DNA of 64,000 bases from NCBI GenBank assembly GCA_030737835.1, contig CM060849.1, forward strand, positions 30,369,080-30,433,079, given 5' to 3'. Shown piece by piece: positions 34,641-46,585 of the stretch. The first letter of the stretch is position 1. Every line of letters starts with the position of its first letter. A program made the translations under genes and the position numbers. The notes below the pieces were generated by a model. That model had not been told where the DNA came from and searched no databases. It was given only the letters and a program-made list of their open reading frames with translations. This DNA comes from Acorus gramineus. Lineage: Eukaryota > Streptophyta > Magnoliopsida > Acorales > Acoraceae.

Positions 34641-37600
34641 ACCTCCGACCACCACCACAGCCTCCGACCACCTCCCACAGCCCCCCGACGGCCACCTACC
34701 GCCGCCAACCTCCACCCAACCCCATTTCCACCCTCCTAGCATACATCTAAGCAAGAAAGAGAGGAAAAAGTGGCTTACCAAGGGGAGGAAGGGAAATCCG
34801 GTTGCCCTCCGCGCACTGAAACCTCTCCCAAAAGGTTTCCCACGCCCGGATCTACCTCCACCACCGAAATGGGCCAAAACAGAGGAGAAGAGAGGGCGGA
34901 CGGAGGGGCAAATCTCGCCGGAAAAGGGATTTGAAACCACCGGGGTGTAGATCGGGACCCGATCTACACTTCCTAGGTTTTAACTTTTAAGGTTTGAGGG
35001 GTCTAAGGGCCTCAAAAGCAAGAAAAACGGAGGAGAGGAGAGAGAGAGCTCAAGGTAGGAGATGATGAATAGTGCCAAGCTATTTTTAGATTTCACTTTA
35101 TATAGCAAGCGACTTAAAAACCCAGATACGCCCCGGAACTGTGAAATTTCGGAAACGTTACCGGAATTCAACGAAATTTTTGTGAGAGGCTTAAAATGGC
35201 ACTAGGACACCAAATATGCAGTTAGATTTCCAATCGGAGTCCTCTAACTCAGGACGATAGCTAACAGTCCAAAAATTAGCGGTATCGATCGAAAATCGAA
35301 AAAAAACAGAAAAACTACAAGAACGCTCCAACGGTTACCAGCAGGCTAAAAGTGACACATATATAACAGGGACTTATATGGGTTATCCCATGTTTGTAGG
35401 GACTTAGATGTCTTTAACCCTACATAAATATATACAACTTGCCATAATCATAGGTACTAGGGAGATGGGCTGACTACATGCCAACAAAATTGATCAAGTC
35501 CTTTGACCAAGCAAGTCTAACGTTCTCGCACCCACGATCTCGTTCGCAGCTACACGAGATCCACCAATCTAAGCCTTAAATCTAAAAGATGGGAAAAAGG
35601 AGGGGTGAGCAACCACACGCTCAGTGAATGGACTTTTAGGTCCCAACAATACAGTATATCAAAAAATAATAATCTTTAATATGATATCGTAAGGAAAATT
35701 CGCAATATACAATAAAGTGATATTTACAAATTCAATAAAATGATATTCCAATAACCAGAACTTAATAAAATTCTCATTTCAAAATGTATGGTCTCATCAA
35801 ATCCTGTCCAAATACATGATGCGCATGAATGCAATGGACACGCATGCCCGTCTTCCAAGGCACCTAGCCATAAGGATTTCGCTCAGGAAATCGTGTCACC
35901 TAGACACACGTCACCTAGACGAAGTCACCTAGACTTGGGTCAATTCTGAACCATAGTCACCTAGACTGAGCCACCTAGGCTGCGCCACCTAGGCGATGCG
36001 ATGCATGCATGATCAACACTTATATTCGTTCCAAAACATATGCATGCGATAGATTTAAGAGTTAAATATTTTCAACACAATACGTAATAAGGCATCCGCC
36101 TATATAATATGACATGCTCGAGTTTTATACATAAAATAGCAATTTAAATCATCATGACATGTCAATAAAATCTTTTGAAAACTACATAAGAGACTAGACC
36201 CACTCACCTTCGGTCCTACGCAAGACGACCAAATTAACAAGAAAGCTAACGAAGTCTACTGCTCCTGAGGGTATTCATACAAATGAACCAGATCAGAAAC
36301 GAGACACATAATAATTAAATAAAAAACAAAGAGCACCAAAAAGACTGGACTCAGCCGGCTACTCAAACTTAGCCGCCATGCCTCCGACGGCTGGTTTCAA
36401 GTAGCCACCCCATGGCAGACCCAAAAATAGCAAATATACCCCTACTGACCCCGATTTCCCACCCAAACATCCAAAAACCCGTACCTACTCTCTCTCTCAT
36501 AAAGAAATAGATAATAACACGTTGAAAACATTTAAGTTTGGTCCCCTAAATGATCGATTCAAAAATAAATCAAAATATCAAAAAACGATAAAATCTCTAT
36601 AGAACAATTTGAAAAATGATGATATTAACACCATATACTTTCATACCTCAAAGTAGTATTACCATATTATATAATAGTAGATTAAATGATGATAAAGTGT
36701 TCTAAGACATGTTTCTATCATGTATGTCGAGTTTGTGTAGAGCTAGGCATGATTTCTGTTCAAATATCGATTTAATCAACAAAACTCAAATCATAAATCA
36801 TGAAATTTGAATCAGTAAACCAGAAAACATCATAACGATAGCAAGATCTATGATATAAACAAATCCAATACGATGTTCATGTCTTTCTAACCCTAGATCC
36901 ATGCAAAGCCATGAATTGTGCATCAAAAGCTCACATAATCCATTCGGAAAACCTTGAAAACCACTGATCTAAAAAGTATACGAATAAATAACATGGATCT
37001 ATGATAAAACTCATCAAAACAGCGATGAAAACACATGAGGTTCTGGTTCATGCAAGGTGGTACCCAAAACAAGGCATTAGAAACCCTAAACATGCTTTCT
37101 ATCTTAAATAGTAAAAAATAGTGTGTAATCTTGTAAAAATATCTTAAAAACATCATCAATGGATTAACATAACATCAAGATCCAAAATAAATCAATATCA
37201 CATAGAAACCATGAAATAATAAAGAAGGAAAACCCTTAAAACCACGTGAATCTGAATCAACTCGGGATGAACCCATCATTGGTGATTAGCAGCAATTAAA
37301 ATTCTTAATTATCATTAAGAAAAACAAAGTAGAGGGACTCACCTTAATCCTCAAAGGATTTCCTTTCAAAAATCACCCAAAAGACCCCTTTTAGGGTTTG
37401 ATAAAATACGATCGAGAGAGAGAGAGAGAGAGAGGACTCAAATTAGGTTTTCAAATGGGGTCCTAGGGCATCCAAAGTTGGGTATTTATAGGGGAAAACA
37501 CGTGCATGACTTGCCCCCTAAGAAAATAATCAATTATATCTGACAGTTCTATTAAACCTTAATTTCTGCACTTCTGCATAGGCGTCCAACGGCTACTTAT

Positions 37601-38127
37601 ATTGAGCCGTCAGTGGAGAGACGACTACTTTCAAGTAGCCACCTCTGGACAAAGACAGCTACTTTCAAGTAGTCATCTTTGGACAGTTTTCCCAGGCCAG
37701 CTGCATACAAGACACAAGAACGGCTATAACTTGATCGATATGTATTTGATTCATGATATGTAAAAAGCGTTGGAAAGCCAACAAAACAAGGATTCCAACC
37801 ATGCCTTAAATTCTGATATTGGAGATATATAAGTCCTCCAAAACCTTACAGAAATATGACCCAATGCACAAAATCAAGAAACGACTAGGAAAATCATAGT
37901 CGTTACAATTTTATGTGAATGAAAGCCTGTTCGAGGTCGCGCAAGAATAGCACTCTTGACAAGAGGTAGCAAGAATAACACTCCAAAGAGGTCACGAGAA
38001 AAGCACTCGATGGAGGTCACGCATTGATCCAGTTCAGGTCGATCAGATGAGCACTCTTCTTAGAAGAGGTCGCGTTGGGGACGCCCCATCCATCGATTAA
38101 GCACTCAAGTAAAAGGCAACAAAAAGT

Positions 38128-38395
38128 GGAATGCATAGGATACACTCACAAGATGAGGTCGTTAGGAAGTACAAGCTTCCCCTATGCCCACTAAGGTCTC
38201 CAAGGGCTATTAAGAAATGGAATGCGTAGGATACACTCACAATATGAGGTTGTTAGGAAGTACAAGCTTCCCCTATGCCCACTAAGGTCTCAAAGCGCCA
38301 ACAAAAAAGTGGAATACATAGGATACACTCACAATATGAGGTCGTTAGGAAGTACAAGCTTCCCCTATGTCCATTAAGGTCTCAAAGGGCCATGC
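38128..38395. repeat. Minisatellite in A3, three units of about 92 bp
   Basis: Units start GGAATGCATAGGATACACTC at 38128, 38219 and 38311 and contain GTTAGGAAGTACAAGCTTCC. The region lies between integrase and the antisense ORFs. A1 has a single related segment at about 22240-22330, so the array expanded in this copy. Confidence 0.9.
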
Positions 38396-38699
38396 CCTAC
38401 AACCAGTTTCTGGAGGTCGCAAGGCAAGGATAAGCAAAATTAGTCCATTAAATGGGCTTAAATTCTGAAAGGGAACATCCCTATTATCCTAGCGAACAAG
38501 CACTCCAAGCATACACATTATTATGCAAACACGAAAAGAAACGAGTAGACATTAAGAGGACAAATCGTTTAAAGAAAACATTGTATTTAAAAAATGTCAA
38601 CCATTCTAAAACCCATCATCGGGATCAGTCCCAAAACCAGAGGAGGACAGAGTTCTAAAAAAGCAGATCATCAGAGCTATAAAGTTGGACATAAAGAAA

Positions 38700-40369
38700 A
38701 CAAAGGAGCTGGATTGCTTACGTTGTATATGCTCCAGCTGAGCGAGTAAAAGCGCCTAAGTCTGGCCTGGCGAGTGCTTTCCAGGTTGTCTTCAAGAAAG
38801 CAACCCCTGACTTGAGCACAAGCAACCTCCTTGTTAGTGCGTCTGGCAAGGGAACTAGCTGAAGCAGCCGTTGTAGAAGCTCTGACATGCATAGCCCCAC
38901 TGGCTAATGTAACCCCTGGGGAGGCCAAGTTCGGAGCATTGACTGTTGCGGAAGGAATGGCCTCCGAGGCCGAGACAAAAGGAACCTCTGAGAGAGAGGG
39001 TTCTAAAGGAACAACAATGATCTGAATGACCGAGAACACCTTCAAAGACGGCAAGATGGAGGATGGAATCTCCACCATAACGGCTGGGGGAACCCCCGAG
39101 GAAACTTCTGGAGGGGATGTTCCCCCATCGCCGCGACTGGGCTCGACCCAGGTACAACCATCGAGGGAGGCTCCATCTCGACGGTCTCGGCTGATGACAA
39201 CTCAGCGCAAGCCAAGTCGACTATCGGATGACCGGGATGGAGGCCTCGATCACCTCAACTTCAGGAGAGGACGGAACCACTACCGCGTCTAGCGACCTGC
39301 TAGCGGTAGGACTCGATGGGCTTTTCGATCCGCCAGAGGTTGGAGCAAACCCCAATCCTTGATCACCAGATGCATTCGTAGGAGGCCCACTTGGACCCTC
39401 AGAAGGAAGAGTCGAAAGTGCGCTAGGTGTGGTGGCCGCCCCCTCTCCTATCTCGTCCTTCTGGACCGATGACTTAGGACGAGGCGTTTTAGACCTTCGT
39501 TTCGAAGGAAGCGGCAATCTGGGCCTCTTCCTTGAAACAGAGGCAGACTTGGCTTTGAGGGCAGCGAGCTGTCCAGCCACCTCCTCGTTCACAACGGGAG
39601 AAGAAGCAGAAGGAGCGTCGAGGCTCGACGATGTGCCAGCGACCACCGAGGAAGAGCCAGCAGCCCGAGAAGCTGGGAGGCTAAGAATTTTGTGAAAATA
39701 TTTATCCTGCAGTTCTTGGGCAAGAGCAATCTGATCAAACTTCACCACCAAAGGACCCAGGGTTGCTCTCTCAAGATCATCTGACAAGAAATAAAGAAAC
39801 TCATCAGGTCTCGATGAAGAAGGGAACGCTCTAAAATAACAATTGCTTTTATGCTTACCCAATTTCATCAGACGAAGACAACAGGGCACCTTCGGCCCAC
39901 CATGCGGTCCGTAGATCAAAAATTCCCAAGGATCGATCAGCTGCATGAGACACTCCTCCCTCCACCCACTGTCGGAGGAAGGAAGCTTCTCCACAATAGG
40001 GGTTATGTCTTTTCTGGCCCGGAGATAGAAATCATGCTCTGCTTTCCTCAGATCATACAGATGGTAGATGCTGTCTACCCCGAGATCGAGGTGCAGCGAA
40101 CGGTTGGTGGTGACAACGCACATCAGAACCCTCAACAGGTTAGGAGAACATTGTGTCGGGTGAAGCTTAAACTGACACATGAAGTCCTTAACCAATTGGT
40201 GGAGAGGAAGAGAAAGGGAACTTCTCAGCATCTGAGAAGGATACATATAAAGCACATCAAGGTTCTGATGCTTCATGAGATAGAAGAATTTCTCCTGTGT
40301 AGGTGTGATTGTGATGGAATCAGGGATTGACAAAGAAGATCTCAATCTCTGAACGATGTCTGTCGACAT
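38700..40369 (-). pseudogene. A3 antisense ORF nearer integrase
   Basis: The minus-strand frame from ATG 40369 is open to 39221 (382 residues; MSTDIVQRLRSSLSIPDSIT). It is homologous to the A1 ORF at 19515-21590. The PF04195-like part contains HQLVKDFMCQFKLHPTQCSP, LRVLMCVVTTNRSLHLDLG, DSIYHLYDLRKAEHDFYLRA and KLPSSDSGWREECLMQL. Then comes a linker with KFDQIALAQELQDKYFHKIL and a basic patch (SRKRPRLPLPSKRRSKTPRP). Coding similarity continues in pieces to about 38700. The N-terminal and middle part looks whole; the gene as a unit is broken. Function is unknown. Confidence 0.65.
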
Positions 40370-41202
40370 GGTGATGCAAGAAGAAAAACGAGAAGAGGCA
40401 AGGTTTGAAAACGAAGAGGGGATTTGATTTTTGAATTCTCTCTCCTCTTCTCAGCGAGTGACGACTACATTAAGGGGACAGTTCTTCCTCAAGAACTTCC
40501 CGTAATCATGGCAAAGGCACAAAAATCGAGATCGTGAAAGATTTGCCGTCGAAAACTTCTACAGAAATCGAGGGACAGCTAGCGTGGGAGACAAGGCATC
40601 AGTTTTGACATATGTACGGCTTGCGTGGTGAGTTTATGATATTTCTATCTCTAACTTTCCACGTGGCCTCATGAAAGGACAGATCGGCGGGAGGGTCATT
40701 ACGACCAGATGGATGCGGCCAGGAACATCCTGATCGAGGGCAAGACACAAGGCATCTCTGCTCGTTTCACGCAGAGTAACCTATTCACCTATCGCGAGTT
40801 GCGGTTGAAATTGAGGCGACTTAACTTTGAAGCGCTAAGGGGGAAAAAGTAAGCATACAATGAGGAAGATAGCCTATGTTCTTTAAGAACTTGGCTAAAC
40901 GACACAAGTACAGAAGACAAGGCAAGGTTGACCCAAAAAGTAATTTTTTTATTCATTTGATTTGATAAAGATTACACAAAAAAAATATACATGTTCAACC
41001 CTCTGTTCTATTTTCTGCTCAGCCCTTCCCACAGAATCTCCTCTCCATGCGACACGGTGAAGTATGGGCAACTCCTCGTTGCTCATCTCTCGGAAACCAC
41101 GTGAGTGGTCAGCATAGCCCAAGCGGTAGCCGCCGATGAAGTCCAGAAGATGAACCTCTTCATCACTTTCACAAGCTTTGCGAAGAAACCGCAGTTGTTG
41201 AT

Positions 41203-42208
41203 CTATGGAGAGGATGGCTGCATGAACTGAGGCTTAAAAATTCCTGGATGGATCATCCATAGGGAGGTTGACACCCAGAAGACGATCCTCAGAATAGGAG
41301 GAGCATCCGCATCAACACCAGGGATCACCGGGGGCACCACCGACGACGTGTCAGCATCCATGTCATGGGTGGGAGGAAAATTATCCCCAAGGGGAACAGG
41401 CGATGAAGAAGAAGACGATGAAGAGGGCAGATATCGAATAGAGGGCAGGGGTGAAGTGGTAAGATCAACCGGTTGGGCAATGGAACATGATCCAGAACCC
41501 AACCGGATGAGCCTCACAGAGTGCCGCCGCGTCCCTTCGACCGGAGCAGGAGGATGGGGAACCGAACCCAGGCCATCTGCGGGCTCAACCACACCAGCAA
41601 GGAACCTCACCTCGGATGGCGCACGCCTCGGTTCCTCCAATCCAAGAAGCTCCCACCATGATCGGTCCGAATACTCCATCACCCCGGAGATGTCATCCAT
41701 TTTGACCTCCTCGACATCCAGCCTGGGGGCATTCACCATCGCCTTCCGGGGATGACACAGGTGGTGGCGGGAAGAATCCCAGCCATCTGGCATCCAAGGA
41801 CCCCGAACCAAGACCCTTCAATCTTGCCAGTCAGAGATTTCACCCCGGGACATGCCAAGGACTAGCTCCGGCGCCCTGGCCCGGTGTGAGATGTAGAAGG
41901 ACGACGATCGTTTGGAGGTTGAAGCCTTAACCTGATAGATCCAGCAGATCTCGGTCAGGCCAAGTTCAACCCCAGTCCTCCTTCCCAACCTGACCACACA
42001 CATCAAGATGTAGTATACATTGGGAACAACCAAGAAGAGAAAGAACCCCATCCTTCAAACAGCTGAGATAGAGGAGAACATAATCAAGATAGAGAGTGGG
42101 GACCTCATCCTCAGCCAACTCGTCAACCGCGAAGTCTGAGGAGATGCCCAGCTCTCTGTGAAGAGCCACGGTAATGGTAGTTTTCTCCATGATAGGGGTA
42201 ATATCCAT
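41203..42208 (-). pseudogene. A3 antisense ORF nearer the 3' LTR
   Basis: Minus-strand coding region from 42208 (MDITPIMEKTTITVALHREL), homologous to the A1 ORF at 17587-18780. It includes the VELGLTEICWIYQV and SFYISHRARAPELVLGMSRG blocks and a Ser/Pro-rich tail with VVPPVIPGVDADAPP. It is interrupted and spread over frames. As in A1 it starts close to the 3' LTR and runs toward integrase. Confidence 0.6.
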
Positions 42209-42616
42209 AGAGTTTTCAAAGATCGAAAGGGGAAAAAAGAGATGGGATGAGGAGCGCCTCCCTCTCGACCCTTAAATACCATCGAAGCAATGCTTCAAAA
42301 AGATGGCAGCACTTATTCGCTACAGATATCAAGATGGCAGCACTTATTTGCTACAGATATCAAGCAACAATCAATGCCAATAGAATGGGCTTCACAAAAT
42401 CCAAAGAGGTGCTGACGTTTGGATGTTCCAAACACCACAGGAGGCCATGCGCCATTAATGCTGACATAGCAAATTAGCAGTCAAATCCTGAACGGATCAG
42501 AAAATCCTGAGGAAACTGATGAGCAGATCTTTGACCTCCCGAGAGGGGCGGAGGCGAGATGTTTTTCTTGATTTCCTGCTCTCTCGACAATTCAAAAGAG
42601 CAGGAGAGGAGGCATC

Positions 42617-43267
42617 TGTGGAGGTAAAAATCCACACCACGATAAGTATTAGGCCAGGACTGACATGTCATAACAAGACGGATATGAGCCATGCGTGGGC
42701 CCTGTGAATCATAGTCTGGATTCTGAGCAATGATGACTTTCCTAGATGCGTTGACACAATTAGATCCAGGGTCTAATCGGACAGTCAGGCACCTCGCAAA
42801 AGAATACCACCCCGAGCAGTTAAGGCACGACCAAACAAGAGGTATGGTTGGACGACCTTGCTCCTCGCGTACGAGCAGAGAAGACACGACCAGACAAGAG
42901 GTCTGGTCGGGTGATCTTCCGTCTCGCAAACGTACTCAAAATGACGTGACGGGTAAATGAGTAGGCCAAAGGGCCACGAGCAGACTGAAGAAATAGTCGG
43001 AGGAACGAAACACCTGTAACTACCAAGTTGGCAATTAAGGCCCACTACTTACGAAACGTGGGTAATCAAGGGTCCGACATGGAGAACATTTCCTAGGAAA
43101 AAAACCCACTAAACACTTAGTGGCAAGGTAGTTATAATGCTAGTTAAGAAACTACGGGTAACTTGATCCTCAAAGAGTACGTAGACAACCTATAAAGAAG
43201 TCACGCGATAACACTCTAAAGGCCCAGTCAGTCATTGAGACAAAAAAGACAGGTTCAAGCTACCAAA
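42617..43267 (+). repeat. 3' LTR of A3, right end truncated
   Basis: Starts TGTGGAGGTAAAAATCCAC right after a purine tract and is about 85% similar by eye to the reverse of the A2 LTR (52303-53049). It stops short of the expected CCTCA end: the last roughly 85 bases of the LTR are absent and a palindrome marks the break. Confidence 0.8.
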
Positions 43268-43300
43268 TTAATTTTCTTTGGTAGCTTGAACCTGTCTTTT
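43244..43300. repeat. Perfect 24-bp palindrome at the A3/B2 junction
   Basis: Arm 43244-43267 (AAAAGACAGGTTCAAGCTAC plus CAAA) is exactly complementary to 43277-43300, with the 9-base loop TTAATTTTC. The first arm is genuine A-type LTR sequence. The second is an inverted copy of it, followed by CTTTGGCATTCGC, which is B2 reverse transcriptase. Confidence 0.9.
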
Positions 43301-43306
43301 AGTAAT

Positions 43307-44692
43307 TTTCTTTGGCATTCGCTATCCCAAGTAAACTTAACTCCTCCTTTTAGTAGTTTGTAAAAGGGGCGACATCGTTCGGCATGCTGTGATATGAATC
43401 TTCTGATAAATTGCAGCCAACCGATGAGCCCTCTCAAGTCCTTTAAGTTTGTAGGTGGGGGCATTTGCGCAATGGCCTTTTCTTTAGTTGGGTCGACTTC
43501 AATTCCCCTCTTGCTTACCATGAATCCCAAGAGCTTTCTGGAAGAGATGCCGAAGCAACATTTTTTCGGGTTCATCTTAAGCGAAAATTCCCTACACCTT
43601 TATAGGACTTATCTAAGTGTATCTGCATGTCCTATGCGAGTCCTAGATTTAACTAGGATGTCATCTACATAAACCTCTACTAACCTATGCATCATATCAT
43701 GAAATATTAAAGTCGTTGCTCTTTGATATGTTGCACCGGCATTTTTGAGTCCAAAAGGCATTACTACATAACAGTAGGTTCCCCATGGTGTGGTGAAAGA
43801 AGTTTTCTCTTGGTTTTCTTCTGCCAATCGGATTTGGTTGTATCCGGAAAAGCCATCCATATCCTGCCGTGTTATCGACAAGGAGATCAGTGTGTGGGAG
43901 TGGGAAGTCGTCCTTCGGGCATGCTCGATTGAGGTCCCTGAAGTCGATCCACACCCAGACTTTGCCGTCTTTTTTGGATACTGGAACGATATTGGCTACC
44001 CATTTTGGGTATAAGACTACACGGATAAACTTAGCCTGGTGGAGTTTGTCCACCTCATCTTTGACTTTTAAGGAAACCTCCGGATGAAGGCGTCATAGCT
44101 TTTGCTTTACCGGTTTTGTATTAGGCTCTAAAATTAATCGGTGCTCGACAAAAGAAGTATCAAGCCTGGGCATGTCTTTATAAGACCAAGTGAAGATATC
44201 AACATATTTGCGTAGTATTTTGACCAGATTTTTTTTTTCATCAGGTTTTAGTTCTGCGCTGATTGTAATGATCTTGGGGCTAGCGTTAGTCCCAAGGTTA
44301 AGTTCTTCCACCCTCTCGTCCGCTTCTTCTGTCTTCTCATTGAATTTTTGGAGGCTCTGCTTAAATTCTTCAGAGATATCTTCTTCTTGTTCGTCGTCTT
44401 CATCGCAGATTTCAAAGACTCCCAGACCATCATCTAAGTTTTCTATGTTGTTTTTGTCTGGTTCTTCTATGACCGCTATGGACTCAAATTTTTCTAGGCC
44501 AAAGATAGCCCCACTATGTCCTTTTACGTGGTTAATGATATGGTCACGTATCTGACTTCTAGAGGGCCTGATTGTTTTAAGTGAGGTACTGGGGCTGGAA
44601 CGTTTAGTCTGGCTGGTCAGACACCGCAAGTTATTTAGGAGATCAGAGTTGACTGAAGGGGTGCCATGATGGGGTGAAGTTATCCTTGTCAA
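43307..44692 (-). pseudogene. B2 reverse transcriptase (3' part missing)
   Basis: Minus strand: a connector (VKILRKYVDIFTWSYKDMP, VEHRLILEPNTKPVKQKLR), then palm blocks WVANIVPVSKKDGKVWVWID, FRDLNRACPKDDFPLP, DGFSGYNQI, MPFGLKNAGATYQRA, the catalytic YVDD in VEVYVDDILVKS, CCFGISSRKLLGFMVSKRGI and LRGLIGWLQFIRRFI. It ends at FTWDSECQ, right at the palindromic junction. Broken, and truncated at its C-terminal side. Confidence 0.85.
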
Positions 44693-44778
44693 ATAAGGAC
44701 CCTAAGGTTTTAACTTCTATTTTTTTTTAAAGGAAAAGACAAATACTATTTTCAACTTATGAGATTATTTCAGGTGCT

Positions 44779-46409
44779 TCACCCGACTTTTCTCCAACAG
44801 CTGGAGCTCCTTTGTTGCGATGCTTGCGCACTCCGAGGAAAGAGCGCTCTGTTAGTTAGACTTTTACTGACTGGTAAGGTGTGTGTTTCTAGGAGTTTAT
44901 CTGGATGTGGAAATAACCAACCAAGGAAGCCTGAGAGATAGTCTGGCTCTCTTTCTTGGACAAGGGTTAAGGGACGAGCGTACGTGGTTTCCTTAACTCG
45001 TTCCATAACTGTTCCTTTTACAAAGTGTTCGTATAATCCCCAATTATATTTTATTTTTAAATTAGCATGTTGGGGAGATGAGCCAATGCCCTTCTTATCC
45101 AGCCATGCTGGGAGTTTGATGGGTTCCAAGATCCCACCTCTCAGCCCTAGTGTTTTTCCTGGGATGTGACCCATGGCTTTCATCATATGCCAGCCTAGGC
45201 TCTTAGGTTTAAGGGGATCCGCCTTTATAGTACTGGTGAGAGTGCCTTGAAGGTTCATCTAATTGATTGGGAAGTCTAAGATGTGGATGGTGGTTTCTTT
45301 TGGCCCTGAGTTGATGGTCTTTATAGTGGTAGTCTCATTATTAGTCAACTCGGATTTTGGCTCCTTGACTGCGTCTCCCCGTATTTTGATTATTTGATTT
45401 CCTAAGGGGAATTTCAAACACTGGTGTAGGGGAGAAGAGACCCCTTGATTGAGGCTAACCATTTATGTCCTAAGATCATGTTATAATCAGAGTCCATTTC
45501 TAAAACATATGCTTTGACGATTGTTTCTAAGGACCCTATTTTTAATGGGAAGTCTTTAAAACCAAGAACTGGGTGAGCCATTTTTCCATAGGCAAATATC
45601 CGAGTATCTGGTTCTAGGAGCATGGTGATATGTCCACTGATGTGTTCAAAGGTGCGTGGCGACATGAGGTTTACTCTTGCACCGGTGTCAACCAGTACTT
45701 TATCCACCAGATGCCCTTCGATATCAACTGTGATGTATAGGGTTGAGGTGTTAATAACTTTATCGCGGACTGCTTCTTTGGGCCTAAATGTTATCATGGG
45801 CCCTAGTCCTATAGAGGCTAAGGCTACTAGTATGTTTAAGGTGGAGATTTGAGGGTCAACTTGGACTCTCTCTAAAAACATCCTCAGGGCTTGTTGGTGA
45901 TGTTCTAAGGTTTCGATGAATTCTAGGATGGAAATCTTTGCATCGATTCTTCGGTGCTGGTCAAGGATGTCAATCCTATCTCCGATATTTGCCTCCTCGG
46001 TCTCTGCTTTAGGTATGGGACGCCTATAGGTGGAGACAACATTAAAGATTCTTCTGACCCTAGTTGTATGATGGTTTAGGGTATCAACCGTGGTTTGGGG
46101 AAATTGGTTCTTTGATAGACTTATGTTTCTGTTAATCGGTAGGATGGGGCTAAGCCTTGGGGATAGCCTTATATGAGAGAAGAGGGGCTTTATGGGGCTT
46201 GGGAGGATGGGGGAAGGTACTGGAAGAATTAGGCCACCCGGAATGATCCTGGGCAGTTCTTCGTGGTTTGTGGCCCCTAAGGTGTAGATGCTTTCAAAAC
46301 TCGGGCTTTTCGATTCTTCTATGGAGGTTTGCATGGTTGGTCTTGGATCTTGGATTTTGGTATCGACTACAGGATTGGGACATACTAGGGCCTGATTTTG
46401 TTTGGGCAA
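44779..46409 (-). pseudogene. B2 protease region and linker
   Basis: An aspartic protease motif lies in HLVDKVLVDTGARVNLMSP (about 45700), followed by YNMILGHKWLASIKGSLLPY. Downstream is the linker with SLGWHMMKAMGHIPGKTLGL and ILEPIKLPAWLDKKGIGSS, a type found between protease and RT in plant Tat/Athila-type gypsy proteins. Broken. Confidence 0.7.
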
Positions 46410-46585
46410 GGGATTCGAGTGGATTCCTAGTGGTTTCGTAGTTGGGCCATTTTTTACTTCCCTGATGGTGGCCCAATCCAGGCATTTCTCTTCATTGAGG
46501 TTGTAAACAATGTCTCTGAATGAGAAGCACTGTTCAATGGTGTGACCATGATGTTGGTGGTATGGGCAGTATTGGCACCAAAAGG

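Larger units (their letters stand above)
32000..35368 (-). repeat. Solo LTR D (3,369 bp)
   Basis: Ends TGTCACGCCCCGGGCG and ATATATAACA, flanked by the perfect duplication GGGAC (31995-31999 and 35369-35373). Removing it restores the inverted repeat of the fold-back element. Likely minus orientation: on that strand it runs TGTTATATATGTGTCAC to GGGGCGTGACA with a TATATAAAG box near 35095 and a CT-rich leader. The element shares CACACGCTCAGTGAA with C, so both probably come from related gypsy lineages with long LTRs. It contains a minisatellite (32540-32790) and a very GC-rich block (33700-34640). Confidence 0.8.
30724..35420. mobile_element. Fold-back, Mutator-like DNA transposon (about 1.32 kb without its insertion)
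   Basis: Terminal inverted repeats start GGGTTAAAGACATCTAAGTC and extend about 540 bases on each side around a spacer of roughly 220 bases (about 31263-31486). The 9-bp target duplication TACATAAAT is perfect (30715-30723 and 35421-35429). That length fits Mutator-like elements. Each arm is built of about four tandem copies of a 90-bp unit (AGACATT-GCAGTCCTTATAAA ... AAGACAAATTAGTCCCTGCA ... CCCCTGAAAGA). No transposase is present. Solo LTR D is inserted near the right end (32000-35368). Confidence 0.85.
30517..37907 (-). repeat. Solo LTR C (about 2.69 kb without its insertions)
   Basis: Ends are TGTAACCCCCCC (30517) and CATAGTCGTTACA (37907), flanked by the perfect 5-bp duplication ATTTT (30512-30516 and 37908-37912). 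Removing it restores a sequence continuous with A1. On the minus strand there is a TATA box at 37483-37490, a CT-repeat leader (37413-37434) and, near the far end, CACACGCTCAGTGAATGG. The length and layout suggest a Ty3/gypsy chromovirus LTR such as Tekay. No internal region remains. It is interrupted by the fold-back element at 30724-35420. Confidence 0.85.
29245..43267 (+). mobile_element. Ty3/gypsy element fragment A3 (integrase to 3' LTR), split by nested insertions
   Basis: Plus-oriented relative of A1. It holds integrase (29250-30475), an untranslated region with minisatellite (37913-38400), two antisense ORFs, a purine tract (42600-42616) and the 3' LTR (42617 to about 43267, truncated at its right end). 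Solo LTR C (30517-37907) interrupts it. Sequence on the two sides of C aligns without a gap to A1 around 22.55 kb, which confirms continuity. No gag, protease or RT is present. It is a truncated and broken fossil; its LTR belongs to the same subfamily as A2's. Confidence 0.85.

Noticed and set aside
33711-34950. Long overlapping open frames on both strands (up to 325 codons)
   Set aside because: They come from extreme GC content in solo LTR D. The peptides are Arg/Ala/Pro low complexity with no domain, and all frames are open at once.
38128-38395. Regular repeats considered as a CRISPR-like array
   Set aside because: The units are contiguous 92-bp minisatellite copies without unique spacers, inside a plant retrotransposon.
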